A stretch of 64,000 nt of DNA from Microbacterium aoyamense (GTDB lineage: Bacteria > Actinomycetota > Actinomycetes > Actinomycetales > Microbacteriaceae), in contig NZ_JAKNUT010000001.1 in NCBI RefSeq assembly GCF_023155855.1, positions 558,001 through 622,000 of the forward strand, read 5' to 3'. The notes beneath the pieces were generated by a model. It ran no database searches. It was not told the origin of the DNA and saw nothing but the letters and a program-made list of their open reading frames with translations. Shown here one piece after another: positions 42,667-52,093 of the stretch; positions within the stretch are counted from its first letter, which is position 1; every line of letters starts with the position of its first letter. The position numbers and the translations under genes were made by a program.

Positions 42667-43716
42667 GTGGAGCCACTGAGTGTTGTCGTCGTGGGCGCGG
42701 GGTATTGGGGACCGAATCTCGTCCGCAACTTCAATCTCAGCAGGGACTGGCACGTCGCCGCGGTCTGCGATCTCGACCTCGAGCGCGCCGAGCAGCTGGC
42801 GTGGACGACCCGCGACGCTGTCGCCGTGACATCCGTCGAAGAAGCCCTTGCCCTCGATGGCGTGGATGCGATCGCCATCGCCACACCGGCTCGCACGCAC
42901 GAGAAGATCGCCCTCGCGGCCATCGCCGCCGGCAAGCACGTGCTGACCGAGAAGCCTCTCGCACACAACGTCGAGAGCGGCCAGAACATGGTCGCGGCCG
43001 CGGCTGCGGCGGACGTGGTCCTGATGGCCGACCACACGTTCTGCTACACGCCGGCCGTCCTCAAGATCGCCGAGTACATCCAGGCGGGCGAGCTCGGCGA
43101 CATCACCTTCGTCGATTCCGTGCGCATCAACCACGGCATCGTGCAGCCCGACGTCGACGTGTTCTGGGACCTCGCGCCGCACGATCTCTCCATCCTCGAC
43201 TTCATCCTGCCCGGCGGCCTGCGGCCCGAGAGCGTCTCGGCCCACGGCAGCGATCCACTGCGCCTCGGCAAGGCGTGCGTCGGCTATCTCGTGATGAATC
43301 TGCCCGACGATGTCATCGCTCACGTCCACGCCAACTGGCTGAGCCCGACGAAGATCCGTCAGCTCGTCGTCGGAGGCACCCGGCGGACTCTCGTCTGGGA
43401 TGACCTCAACCCGACCCAGCGCGTCAGCATCTACGACCGTGGCATCGACTTCATCACCGTGAACGAAGACGAGGCGCGGGCAGCCGCCCAGGTCTCGTAT
43501 CGCTACGGCGACACGCTGATCCCGGCTCTTCCCGAGAAAGAGGCGCTGTCGCTGATGGTCGCCGAGTTCGCAGCATCCATCCGCGAGCACCGTCCGCCGC
43601 GCACCGACGGCCTCGCCGCTCTGCGCGTGCTCAACGTGCTCGATGCGACGACGCGCAGCCTCGAAGCAGGCAACGCCCGCGTCGCCGTCCACGACCAGAA
43701 GGAGAACGTCGCATGA
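42667..43716 (+). CDS. Gfo/Idh/MocA oxidoreductase (WbpB/WlbA-like)
   Basis: 349 aa from a GTG. Rossmann motif VVVGAGYWGPNLVRNFNLSR, the cofactor/substrate strand HVLTEKPLAHNVESGQ (EKP motif), and the catalytic region WDLAPHDLSILDFIL. Members in glycan loci oxidise C3 of UDP-GlcNAc(A) before transamination. It opens a five-gene operon in which each stop overlaps the next start. The following aminotransferases fit a 3-amino-sugar route. Confidence 0.85.
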   Translation: MEPLSVVVVGAGYWGPNLVRNFNLSRDWHVAAVCDLDLERAEQLAWTTRDAVAVTSVEEALALDGVDAIAIATPARTHEKIALAAIAAGKHVLTEKPLAHNVESGQNMVAAAAAADVVLMADHTFCYTPAVLKIAEYIQAGELGDITFVDSVRINHGIVQPDVDVFWDLAPHDLSILDFILPGGLRPESVSAHGSDPLRLGKACVGYLVMNLPDDVIAHVHANWLSPTKIRQLVVGGTRRTLVWDDLNPTQRVSIYDRGIDFITVNEDEARAAAQVSYRYGDTLIPALPEKEALSLMVAEFAASIREHRPPRTDGLAALRVLNVLDATTRSLEAGNARVAVHDQKENVA

Positions 43717-44714
43717 CCGAACTCGTGGGCGCACGCGTCCTCGTCACAGGCGGAGCAGGCACCATCGGATCGACCCTGGTCGACCAGCTGCTCGATGCCG
43801 GCGTCGCGCACGTCGACGTGCTCGACAATCTGGTGCGCGGCCGGCGCGCGAACCTCGATGGCGCACTGGCATCCGGAAAGGTGACCCTCATCGAGGGCGA
43901 CGTCCGCGATCGTGACACCGTGCACGATGTCGTCAAGGGCAAGGACGTCGTCTTCCACCAGGCGGCGATCCGAATCACGCAATGCGCCGAGGAGCCTCGC
44001 CTCGCGCTCGAGACGATGGTGGATGCGACGTTCAACGTGCTCGAAGCATCCGCCGAGCACAAGGTCGGCAAGCTCGTGGCCGCATCTTCCGCCTCCGTCT
44101 ACGGCATGGCTGAGGAGTTCCCCACTACCGAGCGCCACCACCCCTACAACAACGACACCTTCTACGGCGCCGCCAAGACGTTCAACGAGGGCATGGCCAA
44201 GAGCTTCCGCGCGATGTACGGGCTCGACTACGTCCTGCTGCGGTACTTCAACGTCTACGGCCCTCGCATGGACGTGCACGGCTTCTACACCGAGGTCCTC
44301 GTGCGATGGATGGAGCGCATCGCCGACGGCAAGCCCCCGCTCATCTTCGGCGACGGCCTGCAGACGATGGACTTCGTCGTGAGCACCGACATCGCCCGAG
44401 CGAACGTCCTGGTGGCGCAGAGCGATGTGGTCGAGGGCGTGTACAACATCGCGAGCGGCACCGAGACGAGCCTGCTCGAGCTGGCAGAGATGCTGCTGAA
44501 GGTGATGGATGCCGACCTCCCGGTCGAGTTCGGGCCCGAGCGGGGCGTCAACAACGTCGTGCGGCGTCTCGCCGACACGTCGGCTGCGCAGCGCGACTTC
44601 GGGTTCACGGCGGAGATCCCTCTAGAAGACGGCCTTCGCGACCTCGTCGAATGGTGGCGGCCGCTCCGCGAAGAGATCGCCGCCGGTCGCTCGGACCAGG
44701 GGACCCGCGCGTGA
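43713..44714 (+). CDS. NAD-dependent nucleotide-sugar epimerase/dehydratase (extended SDR)
   Basis: 333 aa. TGGAGTIGSTLVDQLLDAGV is the NAD-binding loop. AASSASVYGMAEEF supplies the catalytic Ser region, and FYGAAKTFNEG the Tyr-x3-Lys pair. RYFNVYGPRMDVHGFY is the substrate loop of UDP-sugar 4-epimerases. It likely makes or interconverts the UDP-sugar used by the next two aminotransferases. It overlaps its upstream neighbour by ATGA and its downstream neighbour by GTGA. Confidence 0.87.
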   Translation: MTELVGARVLVTGGAGTIGSTLVDQLLDAGVAHVDVLDNLVRGRRANLDGALASGKVTLIEGDVRDRDTVHDVVKGKDVVFHQAAIRITQCAEEPRLALETMVDATFNVLEASAEHKVGKLVAASSASVYGMAEEFPTTERHHPYNNDTFYGAAKTFNEGMAKSFRAMYGLDYVLLRYFNVYGPRMDVHGFYTEVLVRWMERIADGKPPLIFGDGLQTMDFVVSTDIARANVLVAQSDVVEGVYNIASGTETSLLELAEMLLKVMDADLPVEFGPERGVNNVVRRLADTSAAQRDFGFTAEIPLEDGLRDLVEWWRPLREEIAAGRSDQGTRA

Positions 44715-45838
44715 CACGCATCAACGTCATGAAGCCGTGGCTCGGCACGGAGGAGATCGCGGCCGTCACGGCGGTCATCGAGTCCGGATGGGTCGCGCAG
44801 GGTCCGAAGGTGGCCGAGTTCGAGGCCGCGTTCGCTCAGAAGCAGCAGGCCGCGCACGCGGTCGCCGTCTCGAACTGCACGACCGCCCTGCACCTCGCGC
44901 TCGTCGTCGCCGGAGTGAGCGCGGGCGATGACGTGGTCGTTCCGTCCTTCTCGTTCATCGCCACGACGAACGCTCCCACCTACGTCGGCGCGAACCCGAT
45001 CTTCGCCGACGTGGATCCCGTGACGGGGAACCTGACGGCCGAGACCGTCGAGGCATCCCTCACTCCGAACACGAAGGCCGTGATCGCCGTCGACCAGGGC
45101 GGCGTCCCTGTCGATCTCGACGGGATCCGCGCGGTGTGCGACCCACGCGGCATCGTCGTGATCGAGGATGCCGCGTGCGGAGCAGGCTCGACCTACAAGG
45201 GTCGCCCGGTGGGCGCGGGTGCTGAGATCGCCGCCTGGTCGTTCCACCCGCGCAAGATCCTGACGACGGGCGAGGGCGGCATGATCACCACGTCGCGCGA
45301 GGACTGGGCCGCGCGGGCGCGCACGCTCCGCGAGCACGCGATGAGCGTCTCGGCCGCTGCCCGCCACGCGAGCGTCGTGTCGCCGAAAGAGGAGTACGCC
45401 GAGATCGGCTTCAACTACCGCATGACCGATCTGCAGGCCGCCGTCGGCATCGTGCAGCTCGCGAAGCTCGACGAGGTCGTCGCACGACGGCGCGAGATCG
45501 CCGACACCTACGCACGAGCGATCTCCGAGATCGACGGCCTGCGTGCTGTGGCGGACCCCGACCACGGCACCGCCAACTTCCAGTCCTTCTGGGTCGAGGT
45601 CGGCGATGACTTCCCGCTTGATCGCGAGGGGTTGCTGCTCGCGATGGGCGAGGCGGGTGTGTCGGCTCGACGCGGCATCATGTCCGCACATCGCGAACCG
45701 GCTTACGCGCCGAACGACGCGCACCTGCCCGTGACCGAGTGGCTCACCGACAACACGCTGATCCTGCCGGTGTTCCATCAGATGACGGGGGAGGAGCAGG
45801 ATCGCGTCATCGCCGTCCTGCGTGGGGCCGCGAGGTGA
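44711..45838 (+). CDS. DegT/DnrJ/EryC1 sugar aminotransferase
   Basis: 375 aa from the GTG at 44711 that overlaps the SDR stop. PLP enzyme with INVMKPWLGTEEIAAVTAVI, IVVIEDAACGAGSTYKGRPV (the Asp that holds PLP), and WSFHPRKILTTGEGGMITT, with the internal-aldimine Lys in HPRK. FNYRMTDLQAAVGIVQLAKL also matches. It adds an amino group to a keto nucleotide sugar. It is not closely similar to the second aminotransferase at the end of this operon, so two different amino sugars or positions are likely. Confidence 0.88.
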   Translation: MTRINVMKPWLGTEEIAAVTAVIESGWVAQGPKVAEFEAAFAQKQQAAHAVAVSNCTTALHLALVVAGVSAGDDVVVPSFSFIATTNAPTYVGANPIFADVDPVTGNLTAETVEASLTPNTKAVIAVDQGGVPVDLDGIRAVCDPRGIVVIEDAACGAGSTYKGRPVGAGAEIAAWSFHPRKILTTGEGGMITTSREDWAARARTLREHAMSVSAAARHASVVSPKEEYAEIGFNYRMTDLQAAVGIVQLAKLDEVVARRREIADTYARAISEIDGLRAVADPDHGTANFQSFWVEVGDDFPLDREGLLLAMGEAGVSARRGIMSAHREPAYAPNDAHLPVTEWLTDNTLILPVFHQMTGEEQDRVIAVLRGAAR

Positions 45839-47088
45839 CGACGGACCGCTCTGCTCGGCGCGTCATCGTTCAGCTGAACGAGCTCGGGCTGGGCGGAACG
45901 CAGCTGAATGCGGTGGATCTCGCGGGAGAGCTGCGATCCCTCGGGTGGGAGTCGATCGTCGTGTGCTTCGCGCCCGATCCACCCCCGACACCATCGGTCC
46001 TCGACCACGCCCGAGAGCTCGGCATCGACGTGCGCCTGCCCAAGGTGCGCCCGAGTTCGCTCAAGGGCGCGCGCTACCTCGCGCGGCTGGCGCGCAAGCA
46101 CAGGACGCCGATCGTCCACGTGTACAGCGGCGTCAACAGTCGCTCCGCCTACTTCGGCCCTTCCCTGTTCGGCCGCCGGCCTCTCGTGACGACGATGTAC
46201 GAGATGTCGATGTCTCCGTACGAGTACGAGAACACCTCGGTGATCGTCGGCACGGGATACACAGCCGAGAATCTGCGTGATCGGCCCGGTCCCGTGCAGT
46301 TCATCAGCCCACCGGTCGACGTCCACGCGGATGCTTATGATGCGGTACTCGCAGAGCAGTTCGTTCAGCAGCACGAGCTCGACCCCGATCTGGTCCATGT
46401 CGTCATCGTCACGAGACTCTCCTATGTGCTCAAGGAGCTGTCGGTCCGCCTTTCGATCGAGGCGATGAGAGACCCTGCGCTCGCGGGTCTGCAACTCGTG
46501 ATCGTGGGTGACGGCGAGGCTTTCGAACCCCTCAGCGCACTGGCGGACGAAGTGAACACCGAACTCGGGCGTCGCGCCGTCGTGTTCACGGGTGCTGTAT
46601 CGGACCCACGGCCCGCGTACTCCGCGACCGACATCTCGATCGGCATGGGCGCGTCGGCCGCTCGTGCCCTGTCGTTCGGCCGCCCGTTGATCGTGTCGGG
46701 TGAATTCGGACTGTTCGAGATCTGGGACGAGACGACGGGTCGGCGACTCCAGATGGACGGCTTCTGGAGCCCCGACTCGCAGCCCGACGCGGTCGAGCGT
46801 CTGCGTGCACAGCTGCTGGCTCTGGGATCGGATTCCGAACGACGGAAGGAGCTCGGCGACTACGGCCGACGGTTCGCCGAGGAGAACTTCTCGCTCGAGT
46901 CCGGTGCGCGAACCCTTGTCGACGTCTACGAGCGGGCGCGACGCACTTACGGATTCCGCGCGTGGGCCGCGGATCTGCCCAAAGAGCGCCACTACATCCG
47001 CCACAGCTGGAACTCCGGGCTTCTTTACCGCCTGCGCCCCCACCCCCGGCAATGGATCGCCAACCTGAGAAAGCGTGACACCGTATGA
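45835..47088 (+). CDS. Glycosyltransferase family 4
   Basis: 417 aa from a GTG overlapping the preceding stop. LNELGLGGTQLNAVDLAGEL is the N-terminal glycine-rich loop. FISPPVDVHADAYDAVLAEQ and RLSYVLKELSVRLSIEAMRD lead into the donor half; the E-x7-E motif is weak (SIGMGASAARALSFGRPLIV). It probably transfers the amino sugar made by the operon it sits in. Confidence 0.8.
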   Translation: MTTDRSARRVIVQLNELGLGGTQLNAVDLAGELRSLGWESIVVCFAPDPPPTPSVLDHARELGIDVRLPKVRPSSLKGARYLARLARKHRTPIVHVYSGVNSRSAYFGPSLFGRRPLVTTMYEMSMSPYEYENTSVIVGTGYTAENLRDRPGPVQFISPPVDVHADAYDAVLAEQFVQQHELDPDLVHVVIVTRLSYVLKELSVRLSIEAMRDPALAGLQLVIVGDGEAFEPLSALADEVNTELGRRAVVFTGAVSDPRPAYSATDISIGMGASAARALSFGRPLIVSGEFGLFEIWDETTGRRLQMDGFWSPDSQPDAVERLRAQLLALGSDSERRKELGDYGRRFAEENFSLESGARTLVDVYERARRTYGFRAWAADLPKERHYIRHSWNSGLLYRLRPHPRQWIANLRKRDTV

Positions 47089-48185
47089 GCCGCACCGTGC
47101 CCTTCGTCGACCTGAGCTGGCAGACCGCGCAGATCCGCTCTGAAGCGGACTCCGCGATCAGCCGGATCATCGACACATCGAGCTTCATCCTCGGCGGCGC
47201 CGCCGAGGACTTCGAATCCGCCTTCGCGCGCTACAGCGGTGTCGAGCACTGCCTCGGCGTCGCCAACGGCACGGATGCCCTCGAGCTGGTGCTGGAGGGC
47301 GCGAAGATCGGCCCCGGGGATGAAGTGATCCTGCCCGCGAACACGTTCGTCGCCACCGCGGAGGCGGTCGCTCGCGCCGGTGCGACGCCGATCCTCGTCG
47401 ACTGCACCGAGGACTACCTCATCTCGGTCGACGGGGTGGCCGCGGCGATCACTCCCCGCACGCGAGCCGTCGCCGCCGTGCACCTGTACGGACAGACGGC
47501 TCCCGTCGACGCGCTCCGCGCCGTGGTGGGGAACGACGTCTTCATCCTCGAGGATGCTGCGCAATCACAAGGCGCCAAACGCCACGGGGCGCCGTCAGGC
47601 AGCCTGGGCGACGCGGCCGCGACGAGCTTCTACCCCGGCAAGAATCTCGGCGCCTTCGGCGATGCCGGAGCTGTGCTGACCGATGACGGCGAACTGGCCG
47701 ACACGATCCGCAAGCTCCGCAATCACGGCGGCGTCGCGAAGTACGAGCACAGCCTGGTCGGCCGCAACTCGCGGCTGGACGGCATCCAGGCGGCAGTCCT
47801 GTCGCTCAAGCTCGCCCACCTGGATGAGTGGAATCAGCTTCGCAGGGATGCCGCGGCGACGTACGCCGAGCTCCTCGGCGCGGACGACCGCATCCAGCTC
47901 CCGCTCGTCGCCGAAGGCAACGAGCACATCTACCACCTCTACGTCGTCCGGGTTCCGGATCGCGACCGAGTGCTCGCGGGTCTCGGCGCCGCCGGCATCG
48001 GCAGCGGCATCCACTACCCGAAGCCCGTCCACCTGCTCTCGGCATTCGCCCACCTCGAGCAGGGCCCTGGTAGCCACCCTGTCGCCGAGGCATTCGGCGA
48101 CGAGATCCTGAGCCTGCCGATGTATCCCGGGATCACGGCTGACGACCAGCAGTACGTCGCCGACACACTCCTCGCTCTGCTCTGA
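47085..48185 (+). CDS. DegT/DnrJ/EryC1 sugar aminotransferase (WlbC/WbpE-like)
   Basis: 366 aa. VPFVDLSWQTAQIRSEADSA, LGVANGTDALELVLEGAKIG, EVILPANTFVATAEAVARAG and VFILEDAAQSQGAKRHGAPS are classic, with Lys in FYPGKNLGAFGDAGAV. GSGIHYPKPVHLLSAF lies near the end. It resembles PLP aminotransferases that make UDP-3-amino sugars after a Gfo/Idh oxidase. Last gene of the 42667-48185 operon; its ATG overlaps the previous stop. Confidence 0.88.
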   Translation: MSRTVPFVDLSWQTAQIRSEADSAISRIIDTSSFILGGAAEDFESAFARYSGVEHCLGVANGTDALELVLEGAKIGPGDEVILPANTFVATAEAVARAGATPILVDCTEDYLISVDGVAAAITPRTRAVAAVHLYGQTAPVDALRAVVGNDVFILEDAAQSQGAKRHGAPSGSLGDAAATSFYPGKNLGAFGDAGAVLTDDGELADTIRKLRNHGGVAKYEHSLVGRNSRLDGIQAAVLSLKLAHLDEWNQLRRDAAATYAELLGADDRIQLPLVAEGNEHIYHLYVVRVPDRDRVLAGLGAAGIGSGIHYPKPVHLLSAFAHLEQGPGSHPVAEAFGDEILSLPMYPGITADDQQYVADTLLALL

Positions 48186-48222
48186 CCGCGAGGCGGACTC
48201 ACGAGCCGATTCCGCCAGGGAT

Positions 48223-48633
48223 TCAGCCTTGCGTCGCGGCCACGACAGCGACCGCGACGGCGAAGGCGATCCCTCCTGAGTGACTGATCGACACGTCGAT
48301 GGCTTCGAGCCCGGCGCTGTCGGCCAGCGCCGCGGCTCCAGCGAGGAGGCGCACATGAGGTGCGCCACTGTCGAGTGCCAGTACCTCGATGTCCGTCCAC
48401 GGCACAGCCGCGGATGCGGACGCCCCGAGCAGCTTGAAGACGGCCTCTTTCGCCGCGAAGCGACCGGCCACGAAGTCGGCGCGCGCTGAATCCGACTCGC
48501 GTCGCTCGAAGAGAACGGTCTCCTCCGTCGTGAGGATGCGGTCGAGATACCTGTCGCCTCCGGTGGCGATACTCTCCGCGACCTCGCTCACCGACTGCAG
48601 ATCGCAGCCGACACGGACGCCCGCGGGCGTCAT
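48223..48633 (-). CDS. acpS: Holo-[acyl-carrier-protein] synthase (AcpS-type phosphopantetheinyl transferase)
   Basis: 136 aa from the ATG at 48633. VGCDLQSVSEV holds the metal-binding Asp11, and GRFAAKEAVFKLLG holds the catalytic Glu63/Lys pair. ISHSGGIAFAVAVAV is the third family motif. It moves 4'-phosphopantetheine from CoA to a Ser of a carrier protein. It overlaps the stop of the alpha/beta-hydrolase gene (ATGA), at the end of the ATP-grasp/hydrolase operon; a carrier protein lies 6 kb away. It could be the genome's only AcpS or a cluster-specific copy; the window cannot tell. Confidence 0.9.
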   Translation of the reverse strand: MTPAGVRVGCDLQSVSEVAESIATGGDRYLDRILTTEETVLFERRESDSARADFVAGRFAAKEAVFKLLGASASAAVPWTDIEVLALDSGAPHVRLLAGAAALADSAGLEAIDVSISHSGGIAFAVAVAVVAATQG

Positions 48634-50435
48634 CGTGTATTCGCCACGGCGCCGTGCTCCTCGTCGGGCTCCCGCGGGTTCGTCGCGCGCGTTCGAATTC
48701 CGAACGCGGCATCGATGTACTCGACGAACCTCGTCCAGACACCGACGGTGAACAAGGTGTGATGCAGCAGCGGATCGCGACCGTCGTGGACCGTGATCCT
48801 GCGCCCTCGACGCATCAGGCCGCGGACAGCGGCTTCTCCGTACGCCTCCTCGAAGAGGTGCCGCTCCCACTCTGTGAACACCAGCACGATCTCCGTATCG
48901 GCCGAGACGGGGCCTAGCACCTGCAGCACCGACTCGCCGACTCCACGTCGAGCGCGTCGCTCGTGCAGGCGAAACTTCAGCGGGGCAACCGCATTGCGTG
49001 CTCCTTGGCGTGCACCACGCACGGCCGTGCGCACCCACTCCGGCACAATCCCTCGAACCGCCCTGACGAATCGTCGCGCAACCGCTTTCGCATCCGAGCC
49101 GGCGGCGCTCGGCACGGAATCGGACGGACCTTCCGAGGTGCTCCCGGTGCTCGACTCCGGCGCCGTCACCTCCGGCGTCTTCTGCTCGGAGAGCAGCCGT
49201 GCCCAGTAGTCGGGATGAATGCCCCAGACACTCAGATTGAGGCCGATCACACGGCTGATCGGAACCCGCGCAGCTGCGCGGAGAGCGAGCCAGGTGCCGA
49301 AACACCACGCGATCAGAGTCACGGGTTCACCCCGCTCGCGCGTGAGCCACGCGGCGGCATCAGCGATGTCGACGACTTCCACGTCGGGGTGGCTCGTGCT
49401 CGGGTCGAAGTCGAGGTCGCCTGGCTGGCCGTCGCCGGTCAGCCGATCGTCGACGCGGAGTGTGGCGACTCCCTCCGCGGCGAGGTGTCGCGAGAGGGCA
49501 GCCCACTGGGAGTTCCCCGCGCGAGGCTCGCCTCCGCTCGCCACGAGGAGCGCGCTTTCGCCGCGCGATGGCACATCGGCGCCGATCGACAGGACTCCAG
49601 GCAATCCGGCGTCGCCGAATCGGATGAGCCTGTCGACGACACGTCGTCCGGACGAGGGGTCCGTCACAGTCGTTTCCCGCTCGGGCTCCCACGCGGGGAG
49701 ATCCACCCACTCACCATCGGGATCGAGCTTCGCGATGACGCTGGTGATGGAATGCTTCTCAACGACCGCATCGTCGAGGGACACGTCGAAGAGCCTCCGA
49801 GCGACATCGGGATCGTCCTCTCGGTGGACGATCGCCGTCGGCGCGAGGCTCTTCGCGACCGGCGAAGCGAGTGCGCGAAGGGCTTCGGCCTCCGCCGGCG
49901 TGAAGTGGTGACGCGGCGTCTCCACGCCGTCGTCGATGATCGGGAGCCCCGGCGGGATCGAGATCTTCAGCAGCGCTTGCTGCAGCCGCAGGTAGGCGCG
50001 GCCACCGACGGGCTCCCACAGGATGCGAGTTCGCAGTCCCACGGGGTCGTACGCCGCAAGCATTGCCCCTCCGATACGGAGACCGATGGCATCGACGTCG
50101 ACTCGCCCGGAGGCTGACTGGGCGGCCTGAACGGCTGCGGCGAGATCCGCCGCCCACGTGGCCGCGGGATCCGCATCGTCTGCCATTCCCTCGGACTCGC
50201 CGGTGCCCGTCCAACTGAACCGCACTGCCACCCACCCCTCAGCCGCCAGCGCGACAGCAAGGCTGCGAATGGCGCGATGTGTGATGAGGTGTTCATAGCC
50301 GATCGGCGGTGCAACGACGACCGCTCCGCGGCTTCTGCCGCTCGCCGGGCGGTGAACCCAGGCCGCGACTGCGCCACCACCGAGCAGCCACGTAGGATCG
50401 CCCAGCTCAGAAGCACTGAACGCGTGATCAGTCAC
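48630..50435 (-). CDS. Double alpha/beta-hydrolase, exosortase-associated-hydrolase-like, atypical elbows
   Basis: 601 aa with two hydrolase-like halves. Half one has VVVAPPIGYEHLITHRAIRS and VRFSWTGTGESEG, but the nucleophile elbow reads GLRIG (118-122), with no Ser. Half two has SRHLAAEGVATLRVDDRLTG and elbow AWCFG (376-380), with Cys378 where Ser is expected. A long linker (about 415-500, Ser/Glu/Arg rich) follows, then DGRDPLLHHTLF with a candidate catalytic His. Similar pairs occur beside exosortase-type extracellular polysaccharide genes with carrier proteins. It could transfer or release an acyl/aminoacyl group. It is coupled to acpS by ATGA. Confidence 0.65.
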   Translation of the reverse strand: MTDHAFSASELGDPTWLLGGGAVAAWVHRPASGRSRGAVVVAPPIGYEHLITHRAIRSLAVALAAEGWVAVRFSWTGTGESEGMADDADPAATWAADLAAAVQAAQSASGRVDVDAIGLRIGGAMLAAYDPVGLRTRILWEPVGGRAYLRLQQALLKISIPPGLPIIDDGVETPRHHFTPAEAEALRALASPVAKSLAPTAIVHREDDPDVARRLFDVSLDDAVVEKHSITSVIAKLDPDGEWVDLPAWEPERETTVTDPSSGRRVVDRLIRFGDAGLPGVLSIGADVPSRGESALLVASGGEPRAGNSQWAALSRHLAAEGVATLRVDDRLTGDGQPGDLDFDPSTSHPDVEVVDIADAAAWLTRERGEPVTLIAWCFGTWLALRAAARVPISRVIGLNLSVWGIHPDYWARLLSEQKTPEVTAPESSTGSTSEGPSDSVPSAAGSDAKAVARRFVRAVRGIVPEWVRTAVRGARQGARNAVAPLKFRLHERRARRGVGESVLQVLGPVSADTEIVLVFTEWERHLFEEAYGEAAVRGLMRRGRRITVHDGRDPLLHHTLFTVGVWTRFVEYIDAAFGIRTRATNPREPDEEHGAVANTR

Positions 50436-50625
50436 GGGATCCCCTTCCCCCAGGCTCTCGGGATGTCAGCCTACCGAGTCTCCGCTCACCGAGGTCCGCC
50501 CGAGACTTGCCCGCCCGATGCCGCCTGCGTTCGTTCCGCGACCACGATGGACCCACGCGCCACGATGCGTCGTCCGCATAGCCAGGTTGACTACCTCAAT
50601 TCGTAGTGCCGGCCACTCCAACTGG

Positions 50626-51921
50626 TCACGTGCGCGTGCCTTCGATTCGAATGGTATTGAGGACTTCTTCGCGTAAGCGCCACATTTCCGCGTGATCGGA
50701 CGTCACCGCCGTGATCTGGGCGACGTGGGACATGGTCCCGTCACGCCAGGAGAACTCGTCGCCCGCGCCGATCGGACCGGGTTCTACGTGCTCGACACCG
50801 ATGATCTGTCGTACCTCCTCGAGACCGTCCACTGCCGACACATGCGTCAGGCTGATGTCGGGCGGGACGACCAGAAAGAGCAGCACGTCGCTCGGCAGCG
50901 GTAGATCCGTGTAGGCGATGTGCTCGCCGAGCGCGACTCGCATCATCAACGCGATCGTGTCGATTCCGTGTGCGCGTTGAATGAAGTCGCGGATGCGCCC
51001 ACCACCCGGGCGGCCGTTGATCTCGATCACCACGGGCCCATCGTCGGTGCACTTGATCTCGACATGCAGCACGCCGTCCGTCACACCGATCGCTCGTGTC
51101 GCTTTGATGGCGACATCCACGAACTCAGCGCGTTGCTCTTCCGTTATGTCCGCTGGGACGAAGTTGCCCGTTTCGCGGAATGGCGGTGCGAGTGGTGGCT
51201 TCCCGGTGACTTCCAAGACACTGATTGTGCCAGCGCTGGCAAGAAGTTCGACCGACACGTAGGGCGCGCTCATTGCCCCCAGACACGGCCGAGTCGGATC
51301 TGGGATATACCCTTCAACGAGCATCCGCCCTGGCTCACGATTCGAGATCGCGGCACGCAACTGTTCTTCGGAACCGATCGGCTCAGTGTCTTTGCTGCTG
51401 CTTCCGCTCCGCGGCTTGATGACGAGGGGGTACGTCGTCGACCGCGCTACCGCCGAAATGGCGTCCGCGTTCGCCAGGTCGTCAGCGTCCCAGAACGGCG
51501 GCGTGCGAAGGTCGGAAGCCGAGAGGGCCATTCGCTGCTTCAACTTGTCGGTGAGGCGCTCAGCGACATCGATGCTGTGAAACTTGAGGCCCAACAGTTC
51601 GGCGATCTGCGCGGTCCACACGATCGTCGTGTCGGCCAGACACGTTATGGCCCTGGGCGCGTAACCGCGAAGCACATCAGCAGCATCAAGGGCCGACAAT
51701 CCGGAGACGTCGAGAATCTCACCGGTTATGTCACCTGCAGCCCTCAGTAGACGAAGTGCGCTGCGCGAGTCGCGTCGGTCGATCGGAAGCACCCACAGGA
51801 GTCGACATACGCCCTTCGCCGCGGCGGCGATGCTGTGCAGCGGTGGGTCGTCTTCGACGCTGTGGTAGACGATCGCAAAAACCGGGAGGGACTCATCGAC
51901 CCCGTCTGCACTCACGCACAC
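50626..51921 (-). CDS. ATP-grasp ligase, L-amino-acid-ligase-like (paralog 1)
   Basis: 431 aa from a GTG at 51921 with GAGGAAA upstream; a second GTG two codons on is possible. VIKPRSGSSSKDT (167-179, ATP-binding Lys169) and MLVEGYI (200-206) are ATP-grasp landmarks, as is HVEIKCTDDGPVVIEINGRP (286-305), whose Glu288, Glu300 and Asn302 bind Mg-ATP. Such enzymes activate a carboxylate as acyl phosphate and join it to an amine; dipeptide ligases share the EINGR.GG pattern. The C-terminal ~90 residues are shared with its neighbour. It lies 172 bp from the upstream paralog and is probably in one operon with the hydrolase and acpS. Confidence 0.75.
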   Translation of the reverse strand: MCVSADGVDESLPVFAIVYHSVEDDPPLHSIAAAAKGVCRLLWVLPIDRRDSRSALRLLRAAGDITGEILDVSGLSALDAADVLRGYAPRAITCLADTTIVWTAQIAELLGLKFHSIDVAERLTDKLKQRMALSASDLRTPPFWDADDLANADAISAVARSTTYPLVIKPRSGSSSKDTEPIGSEEQLRAAISNREPGRMLVEGYIPDPTRPCLGAMSAPYVSVELLASAGTISVLEVTGKPPLAPPFRETGNFVPADITEEQRAEFVDVAIKATRAIGVTDGVLHVEIKCTDDGPVVIEINGRPGGGRIRDFIQRAHGIDTIALMMRVALGEHIAYTDLPLPSDVLLFLVVPPDISLTHVSAVDGLEEVRQIIGVEHVEPGPIGAGDEFSWRDGTMSHVAQITAVTSDHAEMWRLREEVLNTIRIEGTRT

Positions 51922-52093
51922 CTGCTTTCCTCGAGGACTGTCTGCACCGCGCCAACCCGACTCCCGACGGTGAGGATTCGACGCAATGCCTCAGGCGAGC
52001 GAGTCGATTCCTTGATCGTAGAGCAAAACCCTGCCTCATCGAGGCTGGCCGATCCATCGCACGTGCAGGGATCCGGACGCGGGGCTTCTCTCA

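Noticed and set aside
41521..43734. Long open frame of about 737 codons on the minus strand
   Set aside because: It runs antisense to the GT-D and Gfo/Idh genes, which have clear motifs and ribosome sites. Long antisense frames are expected in such GC-rich DNA.
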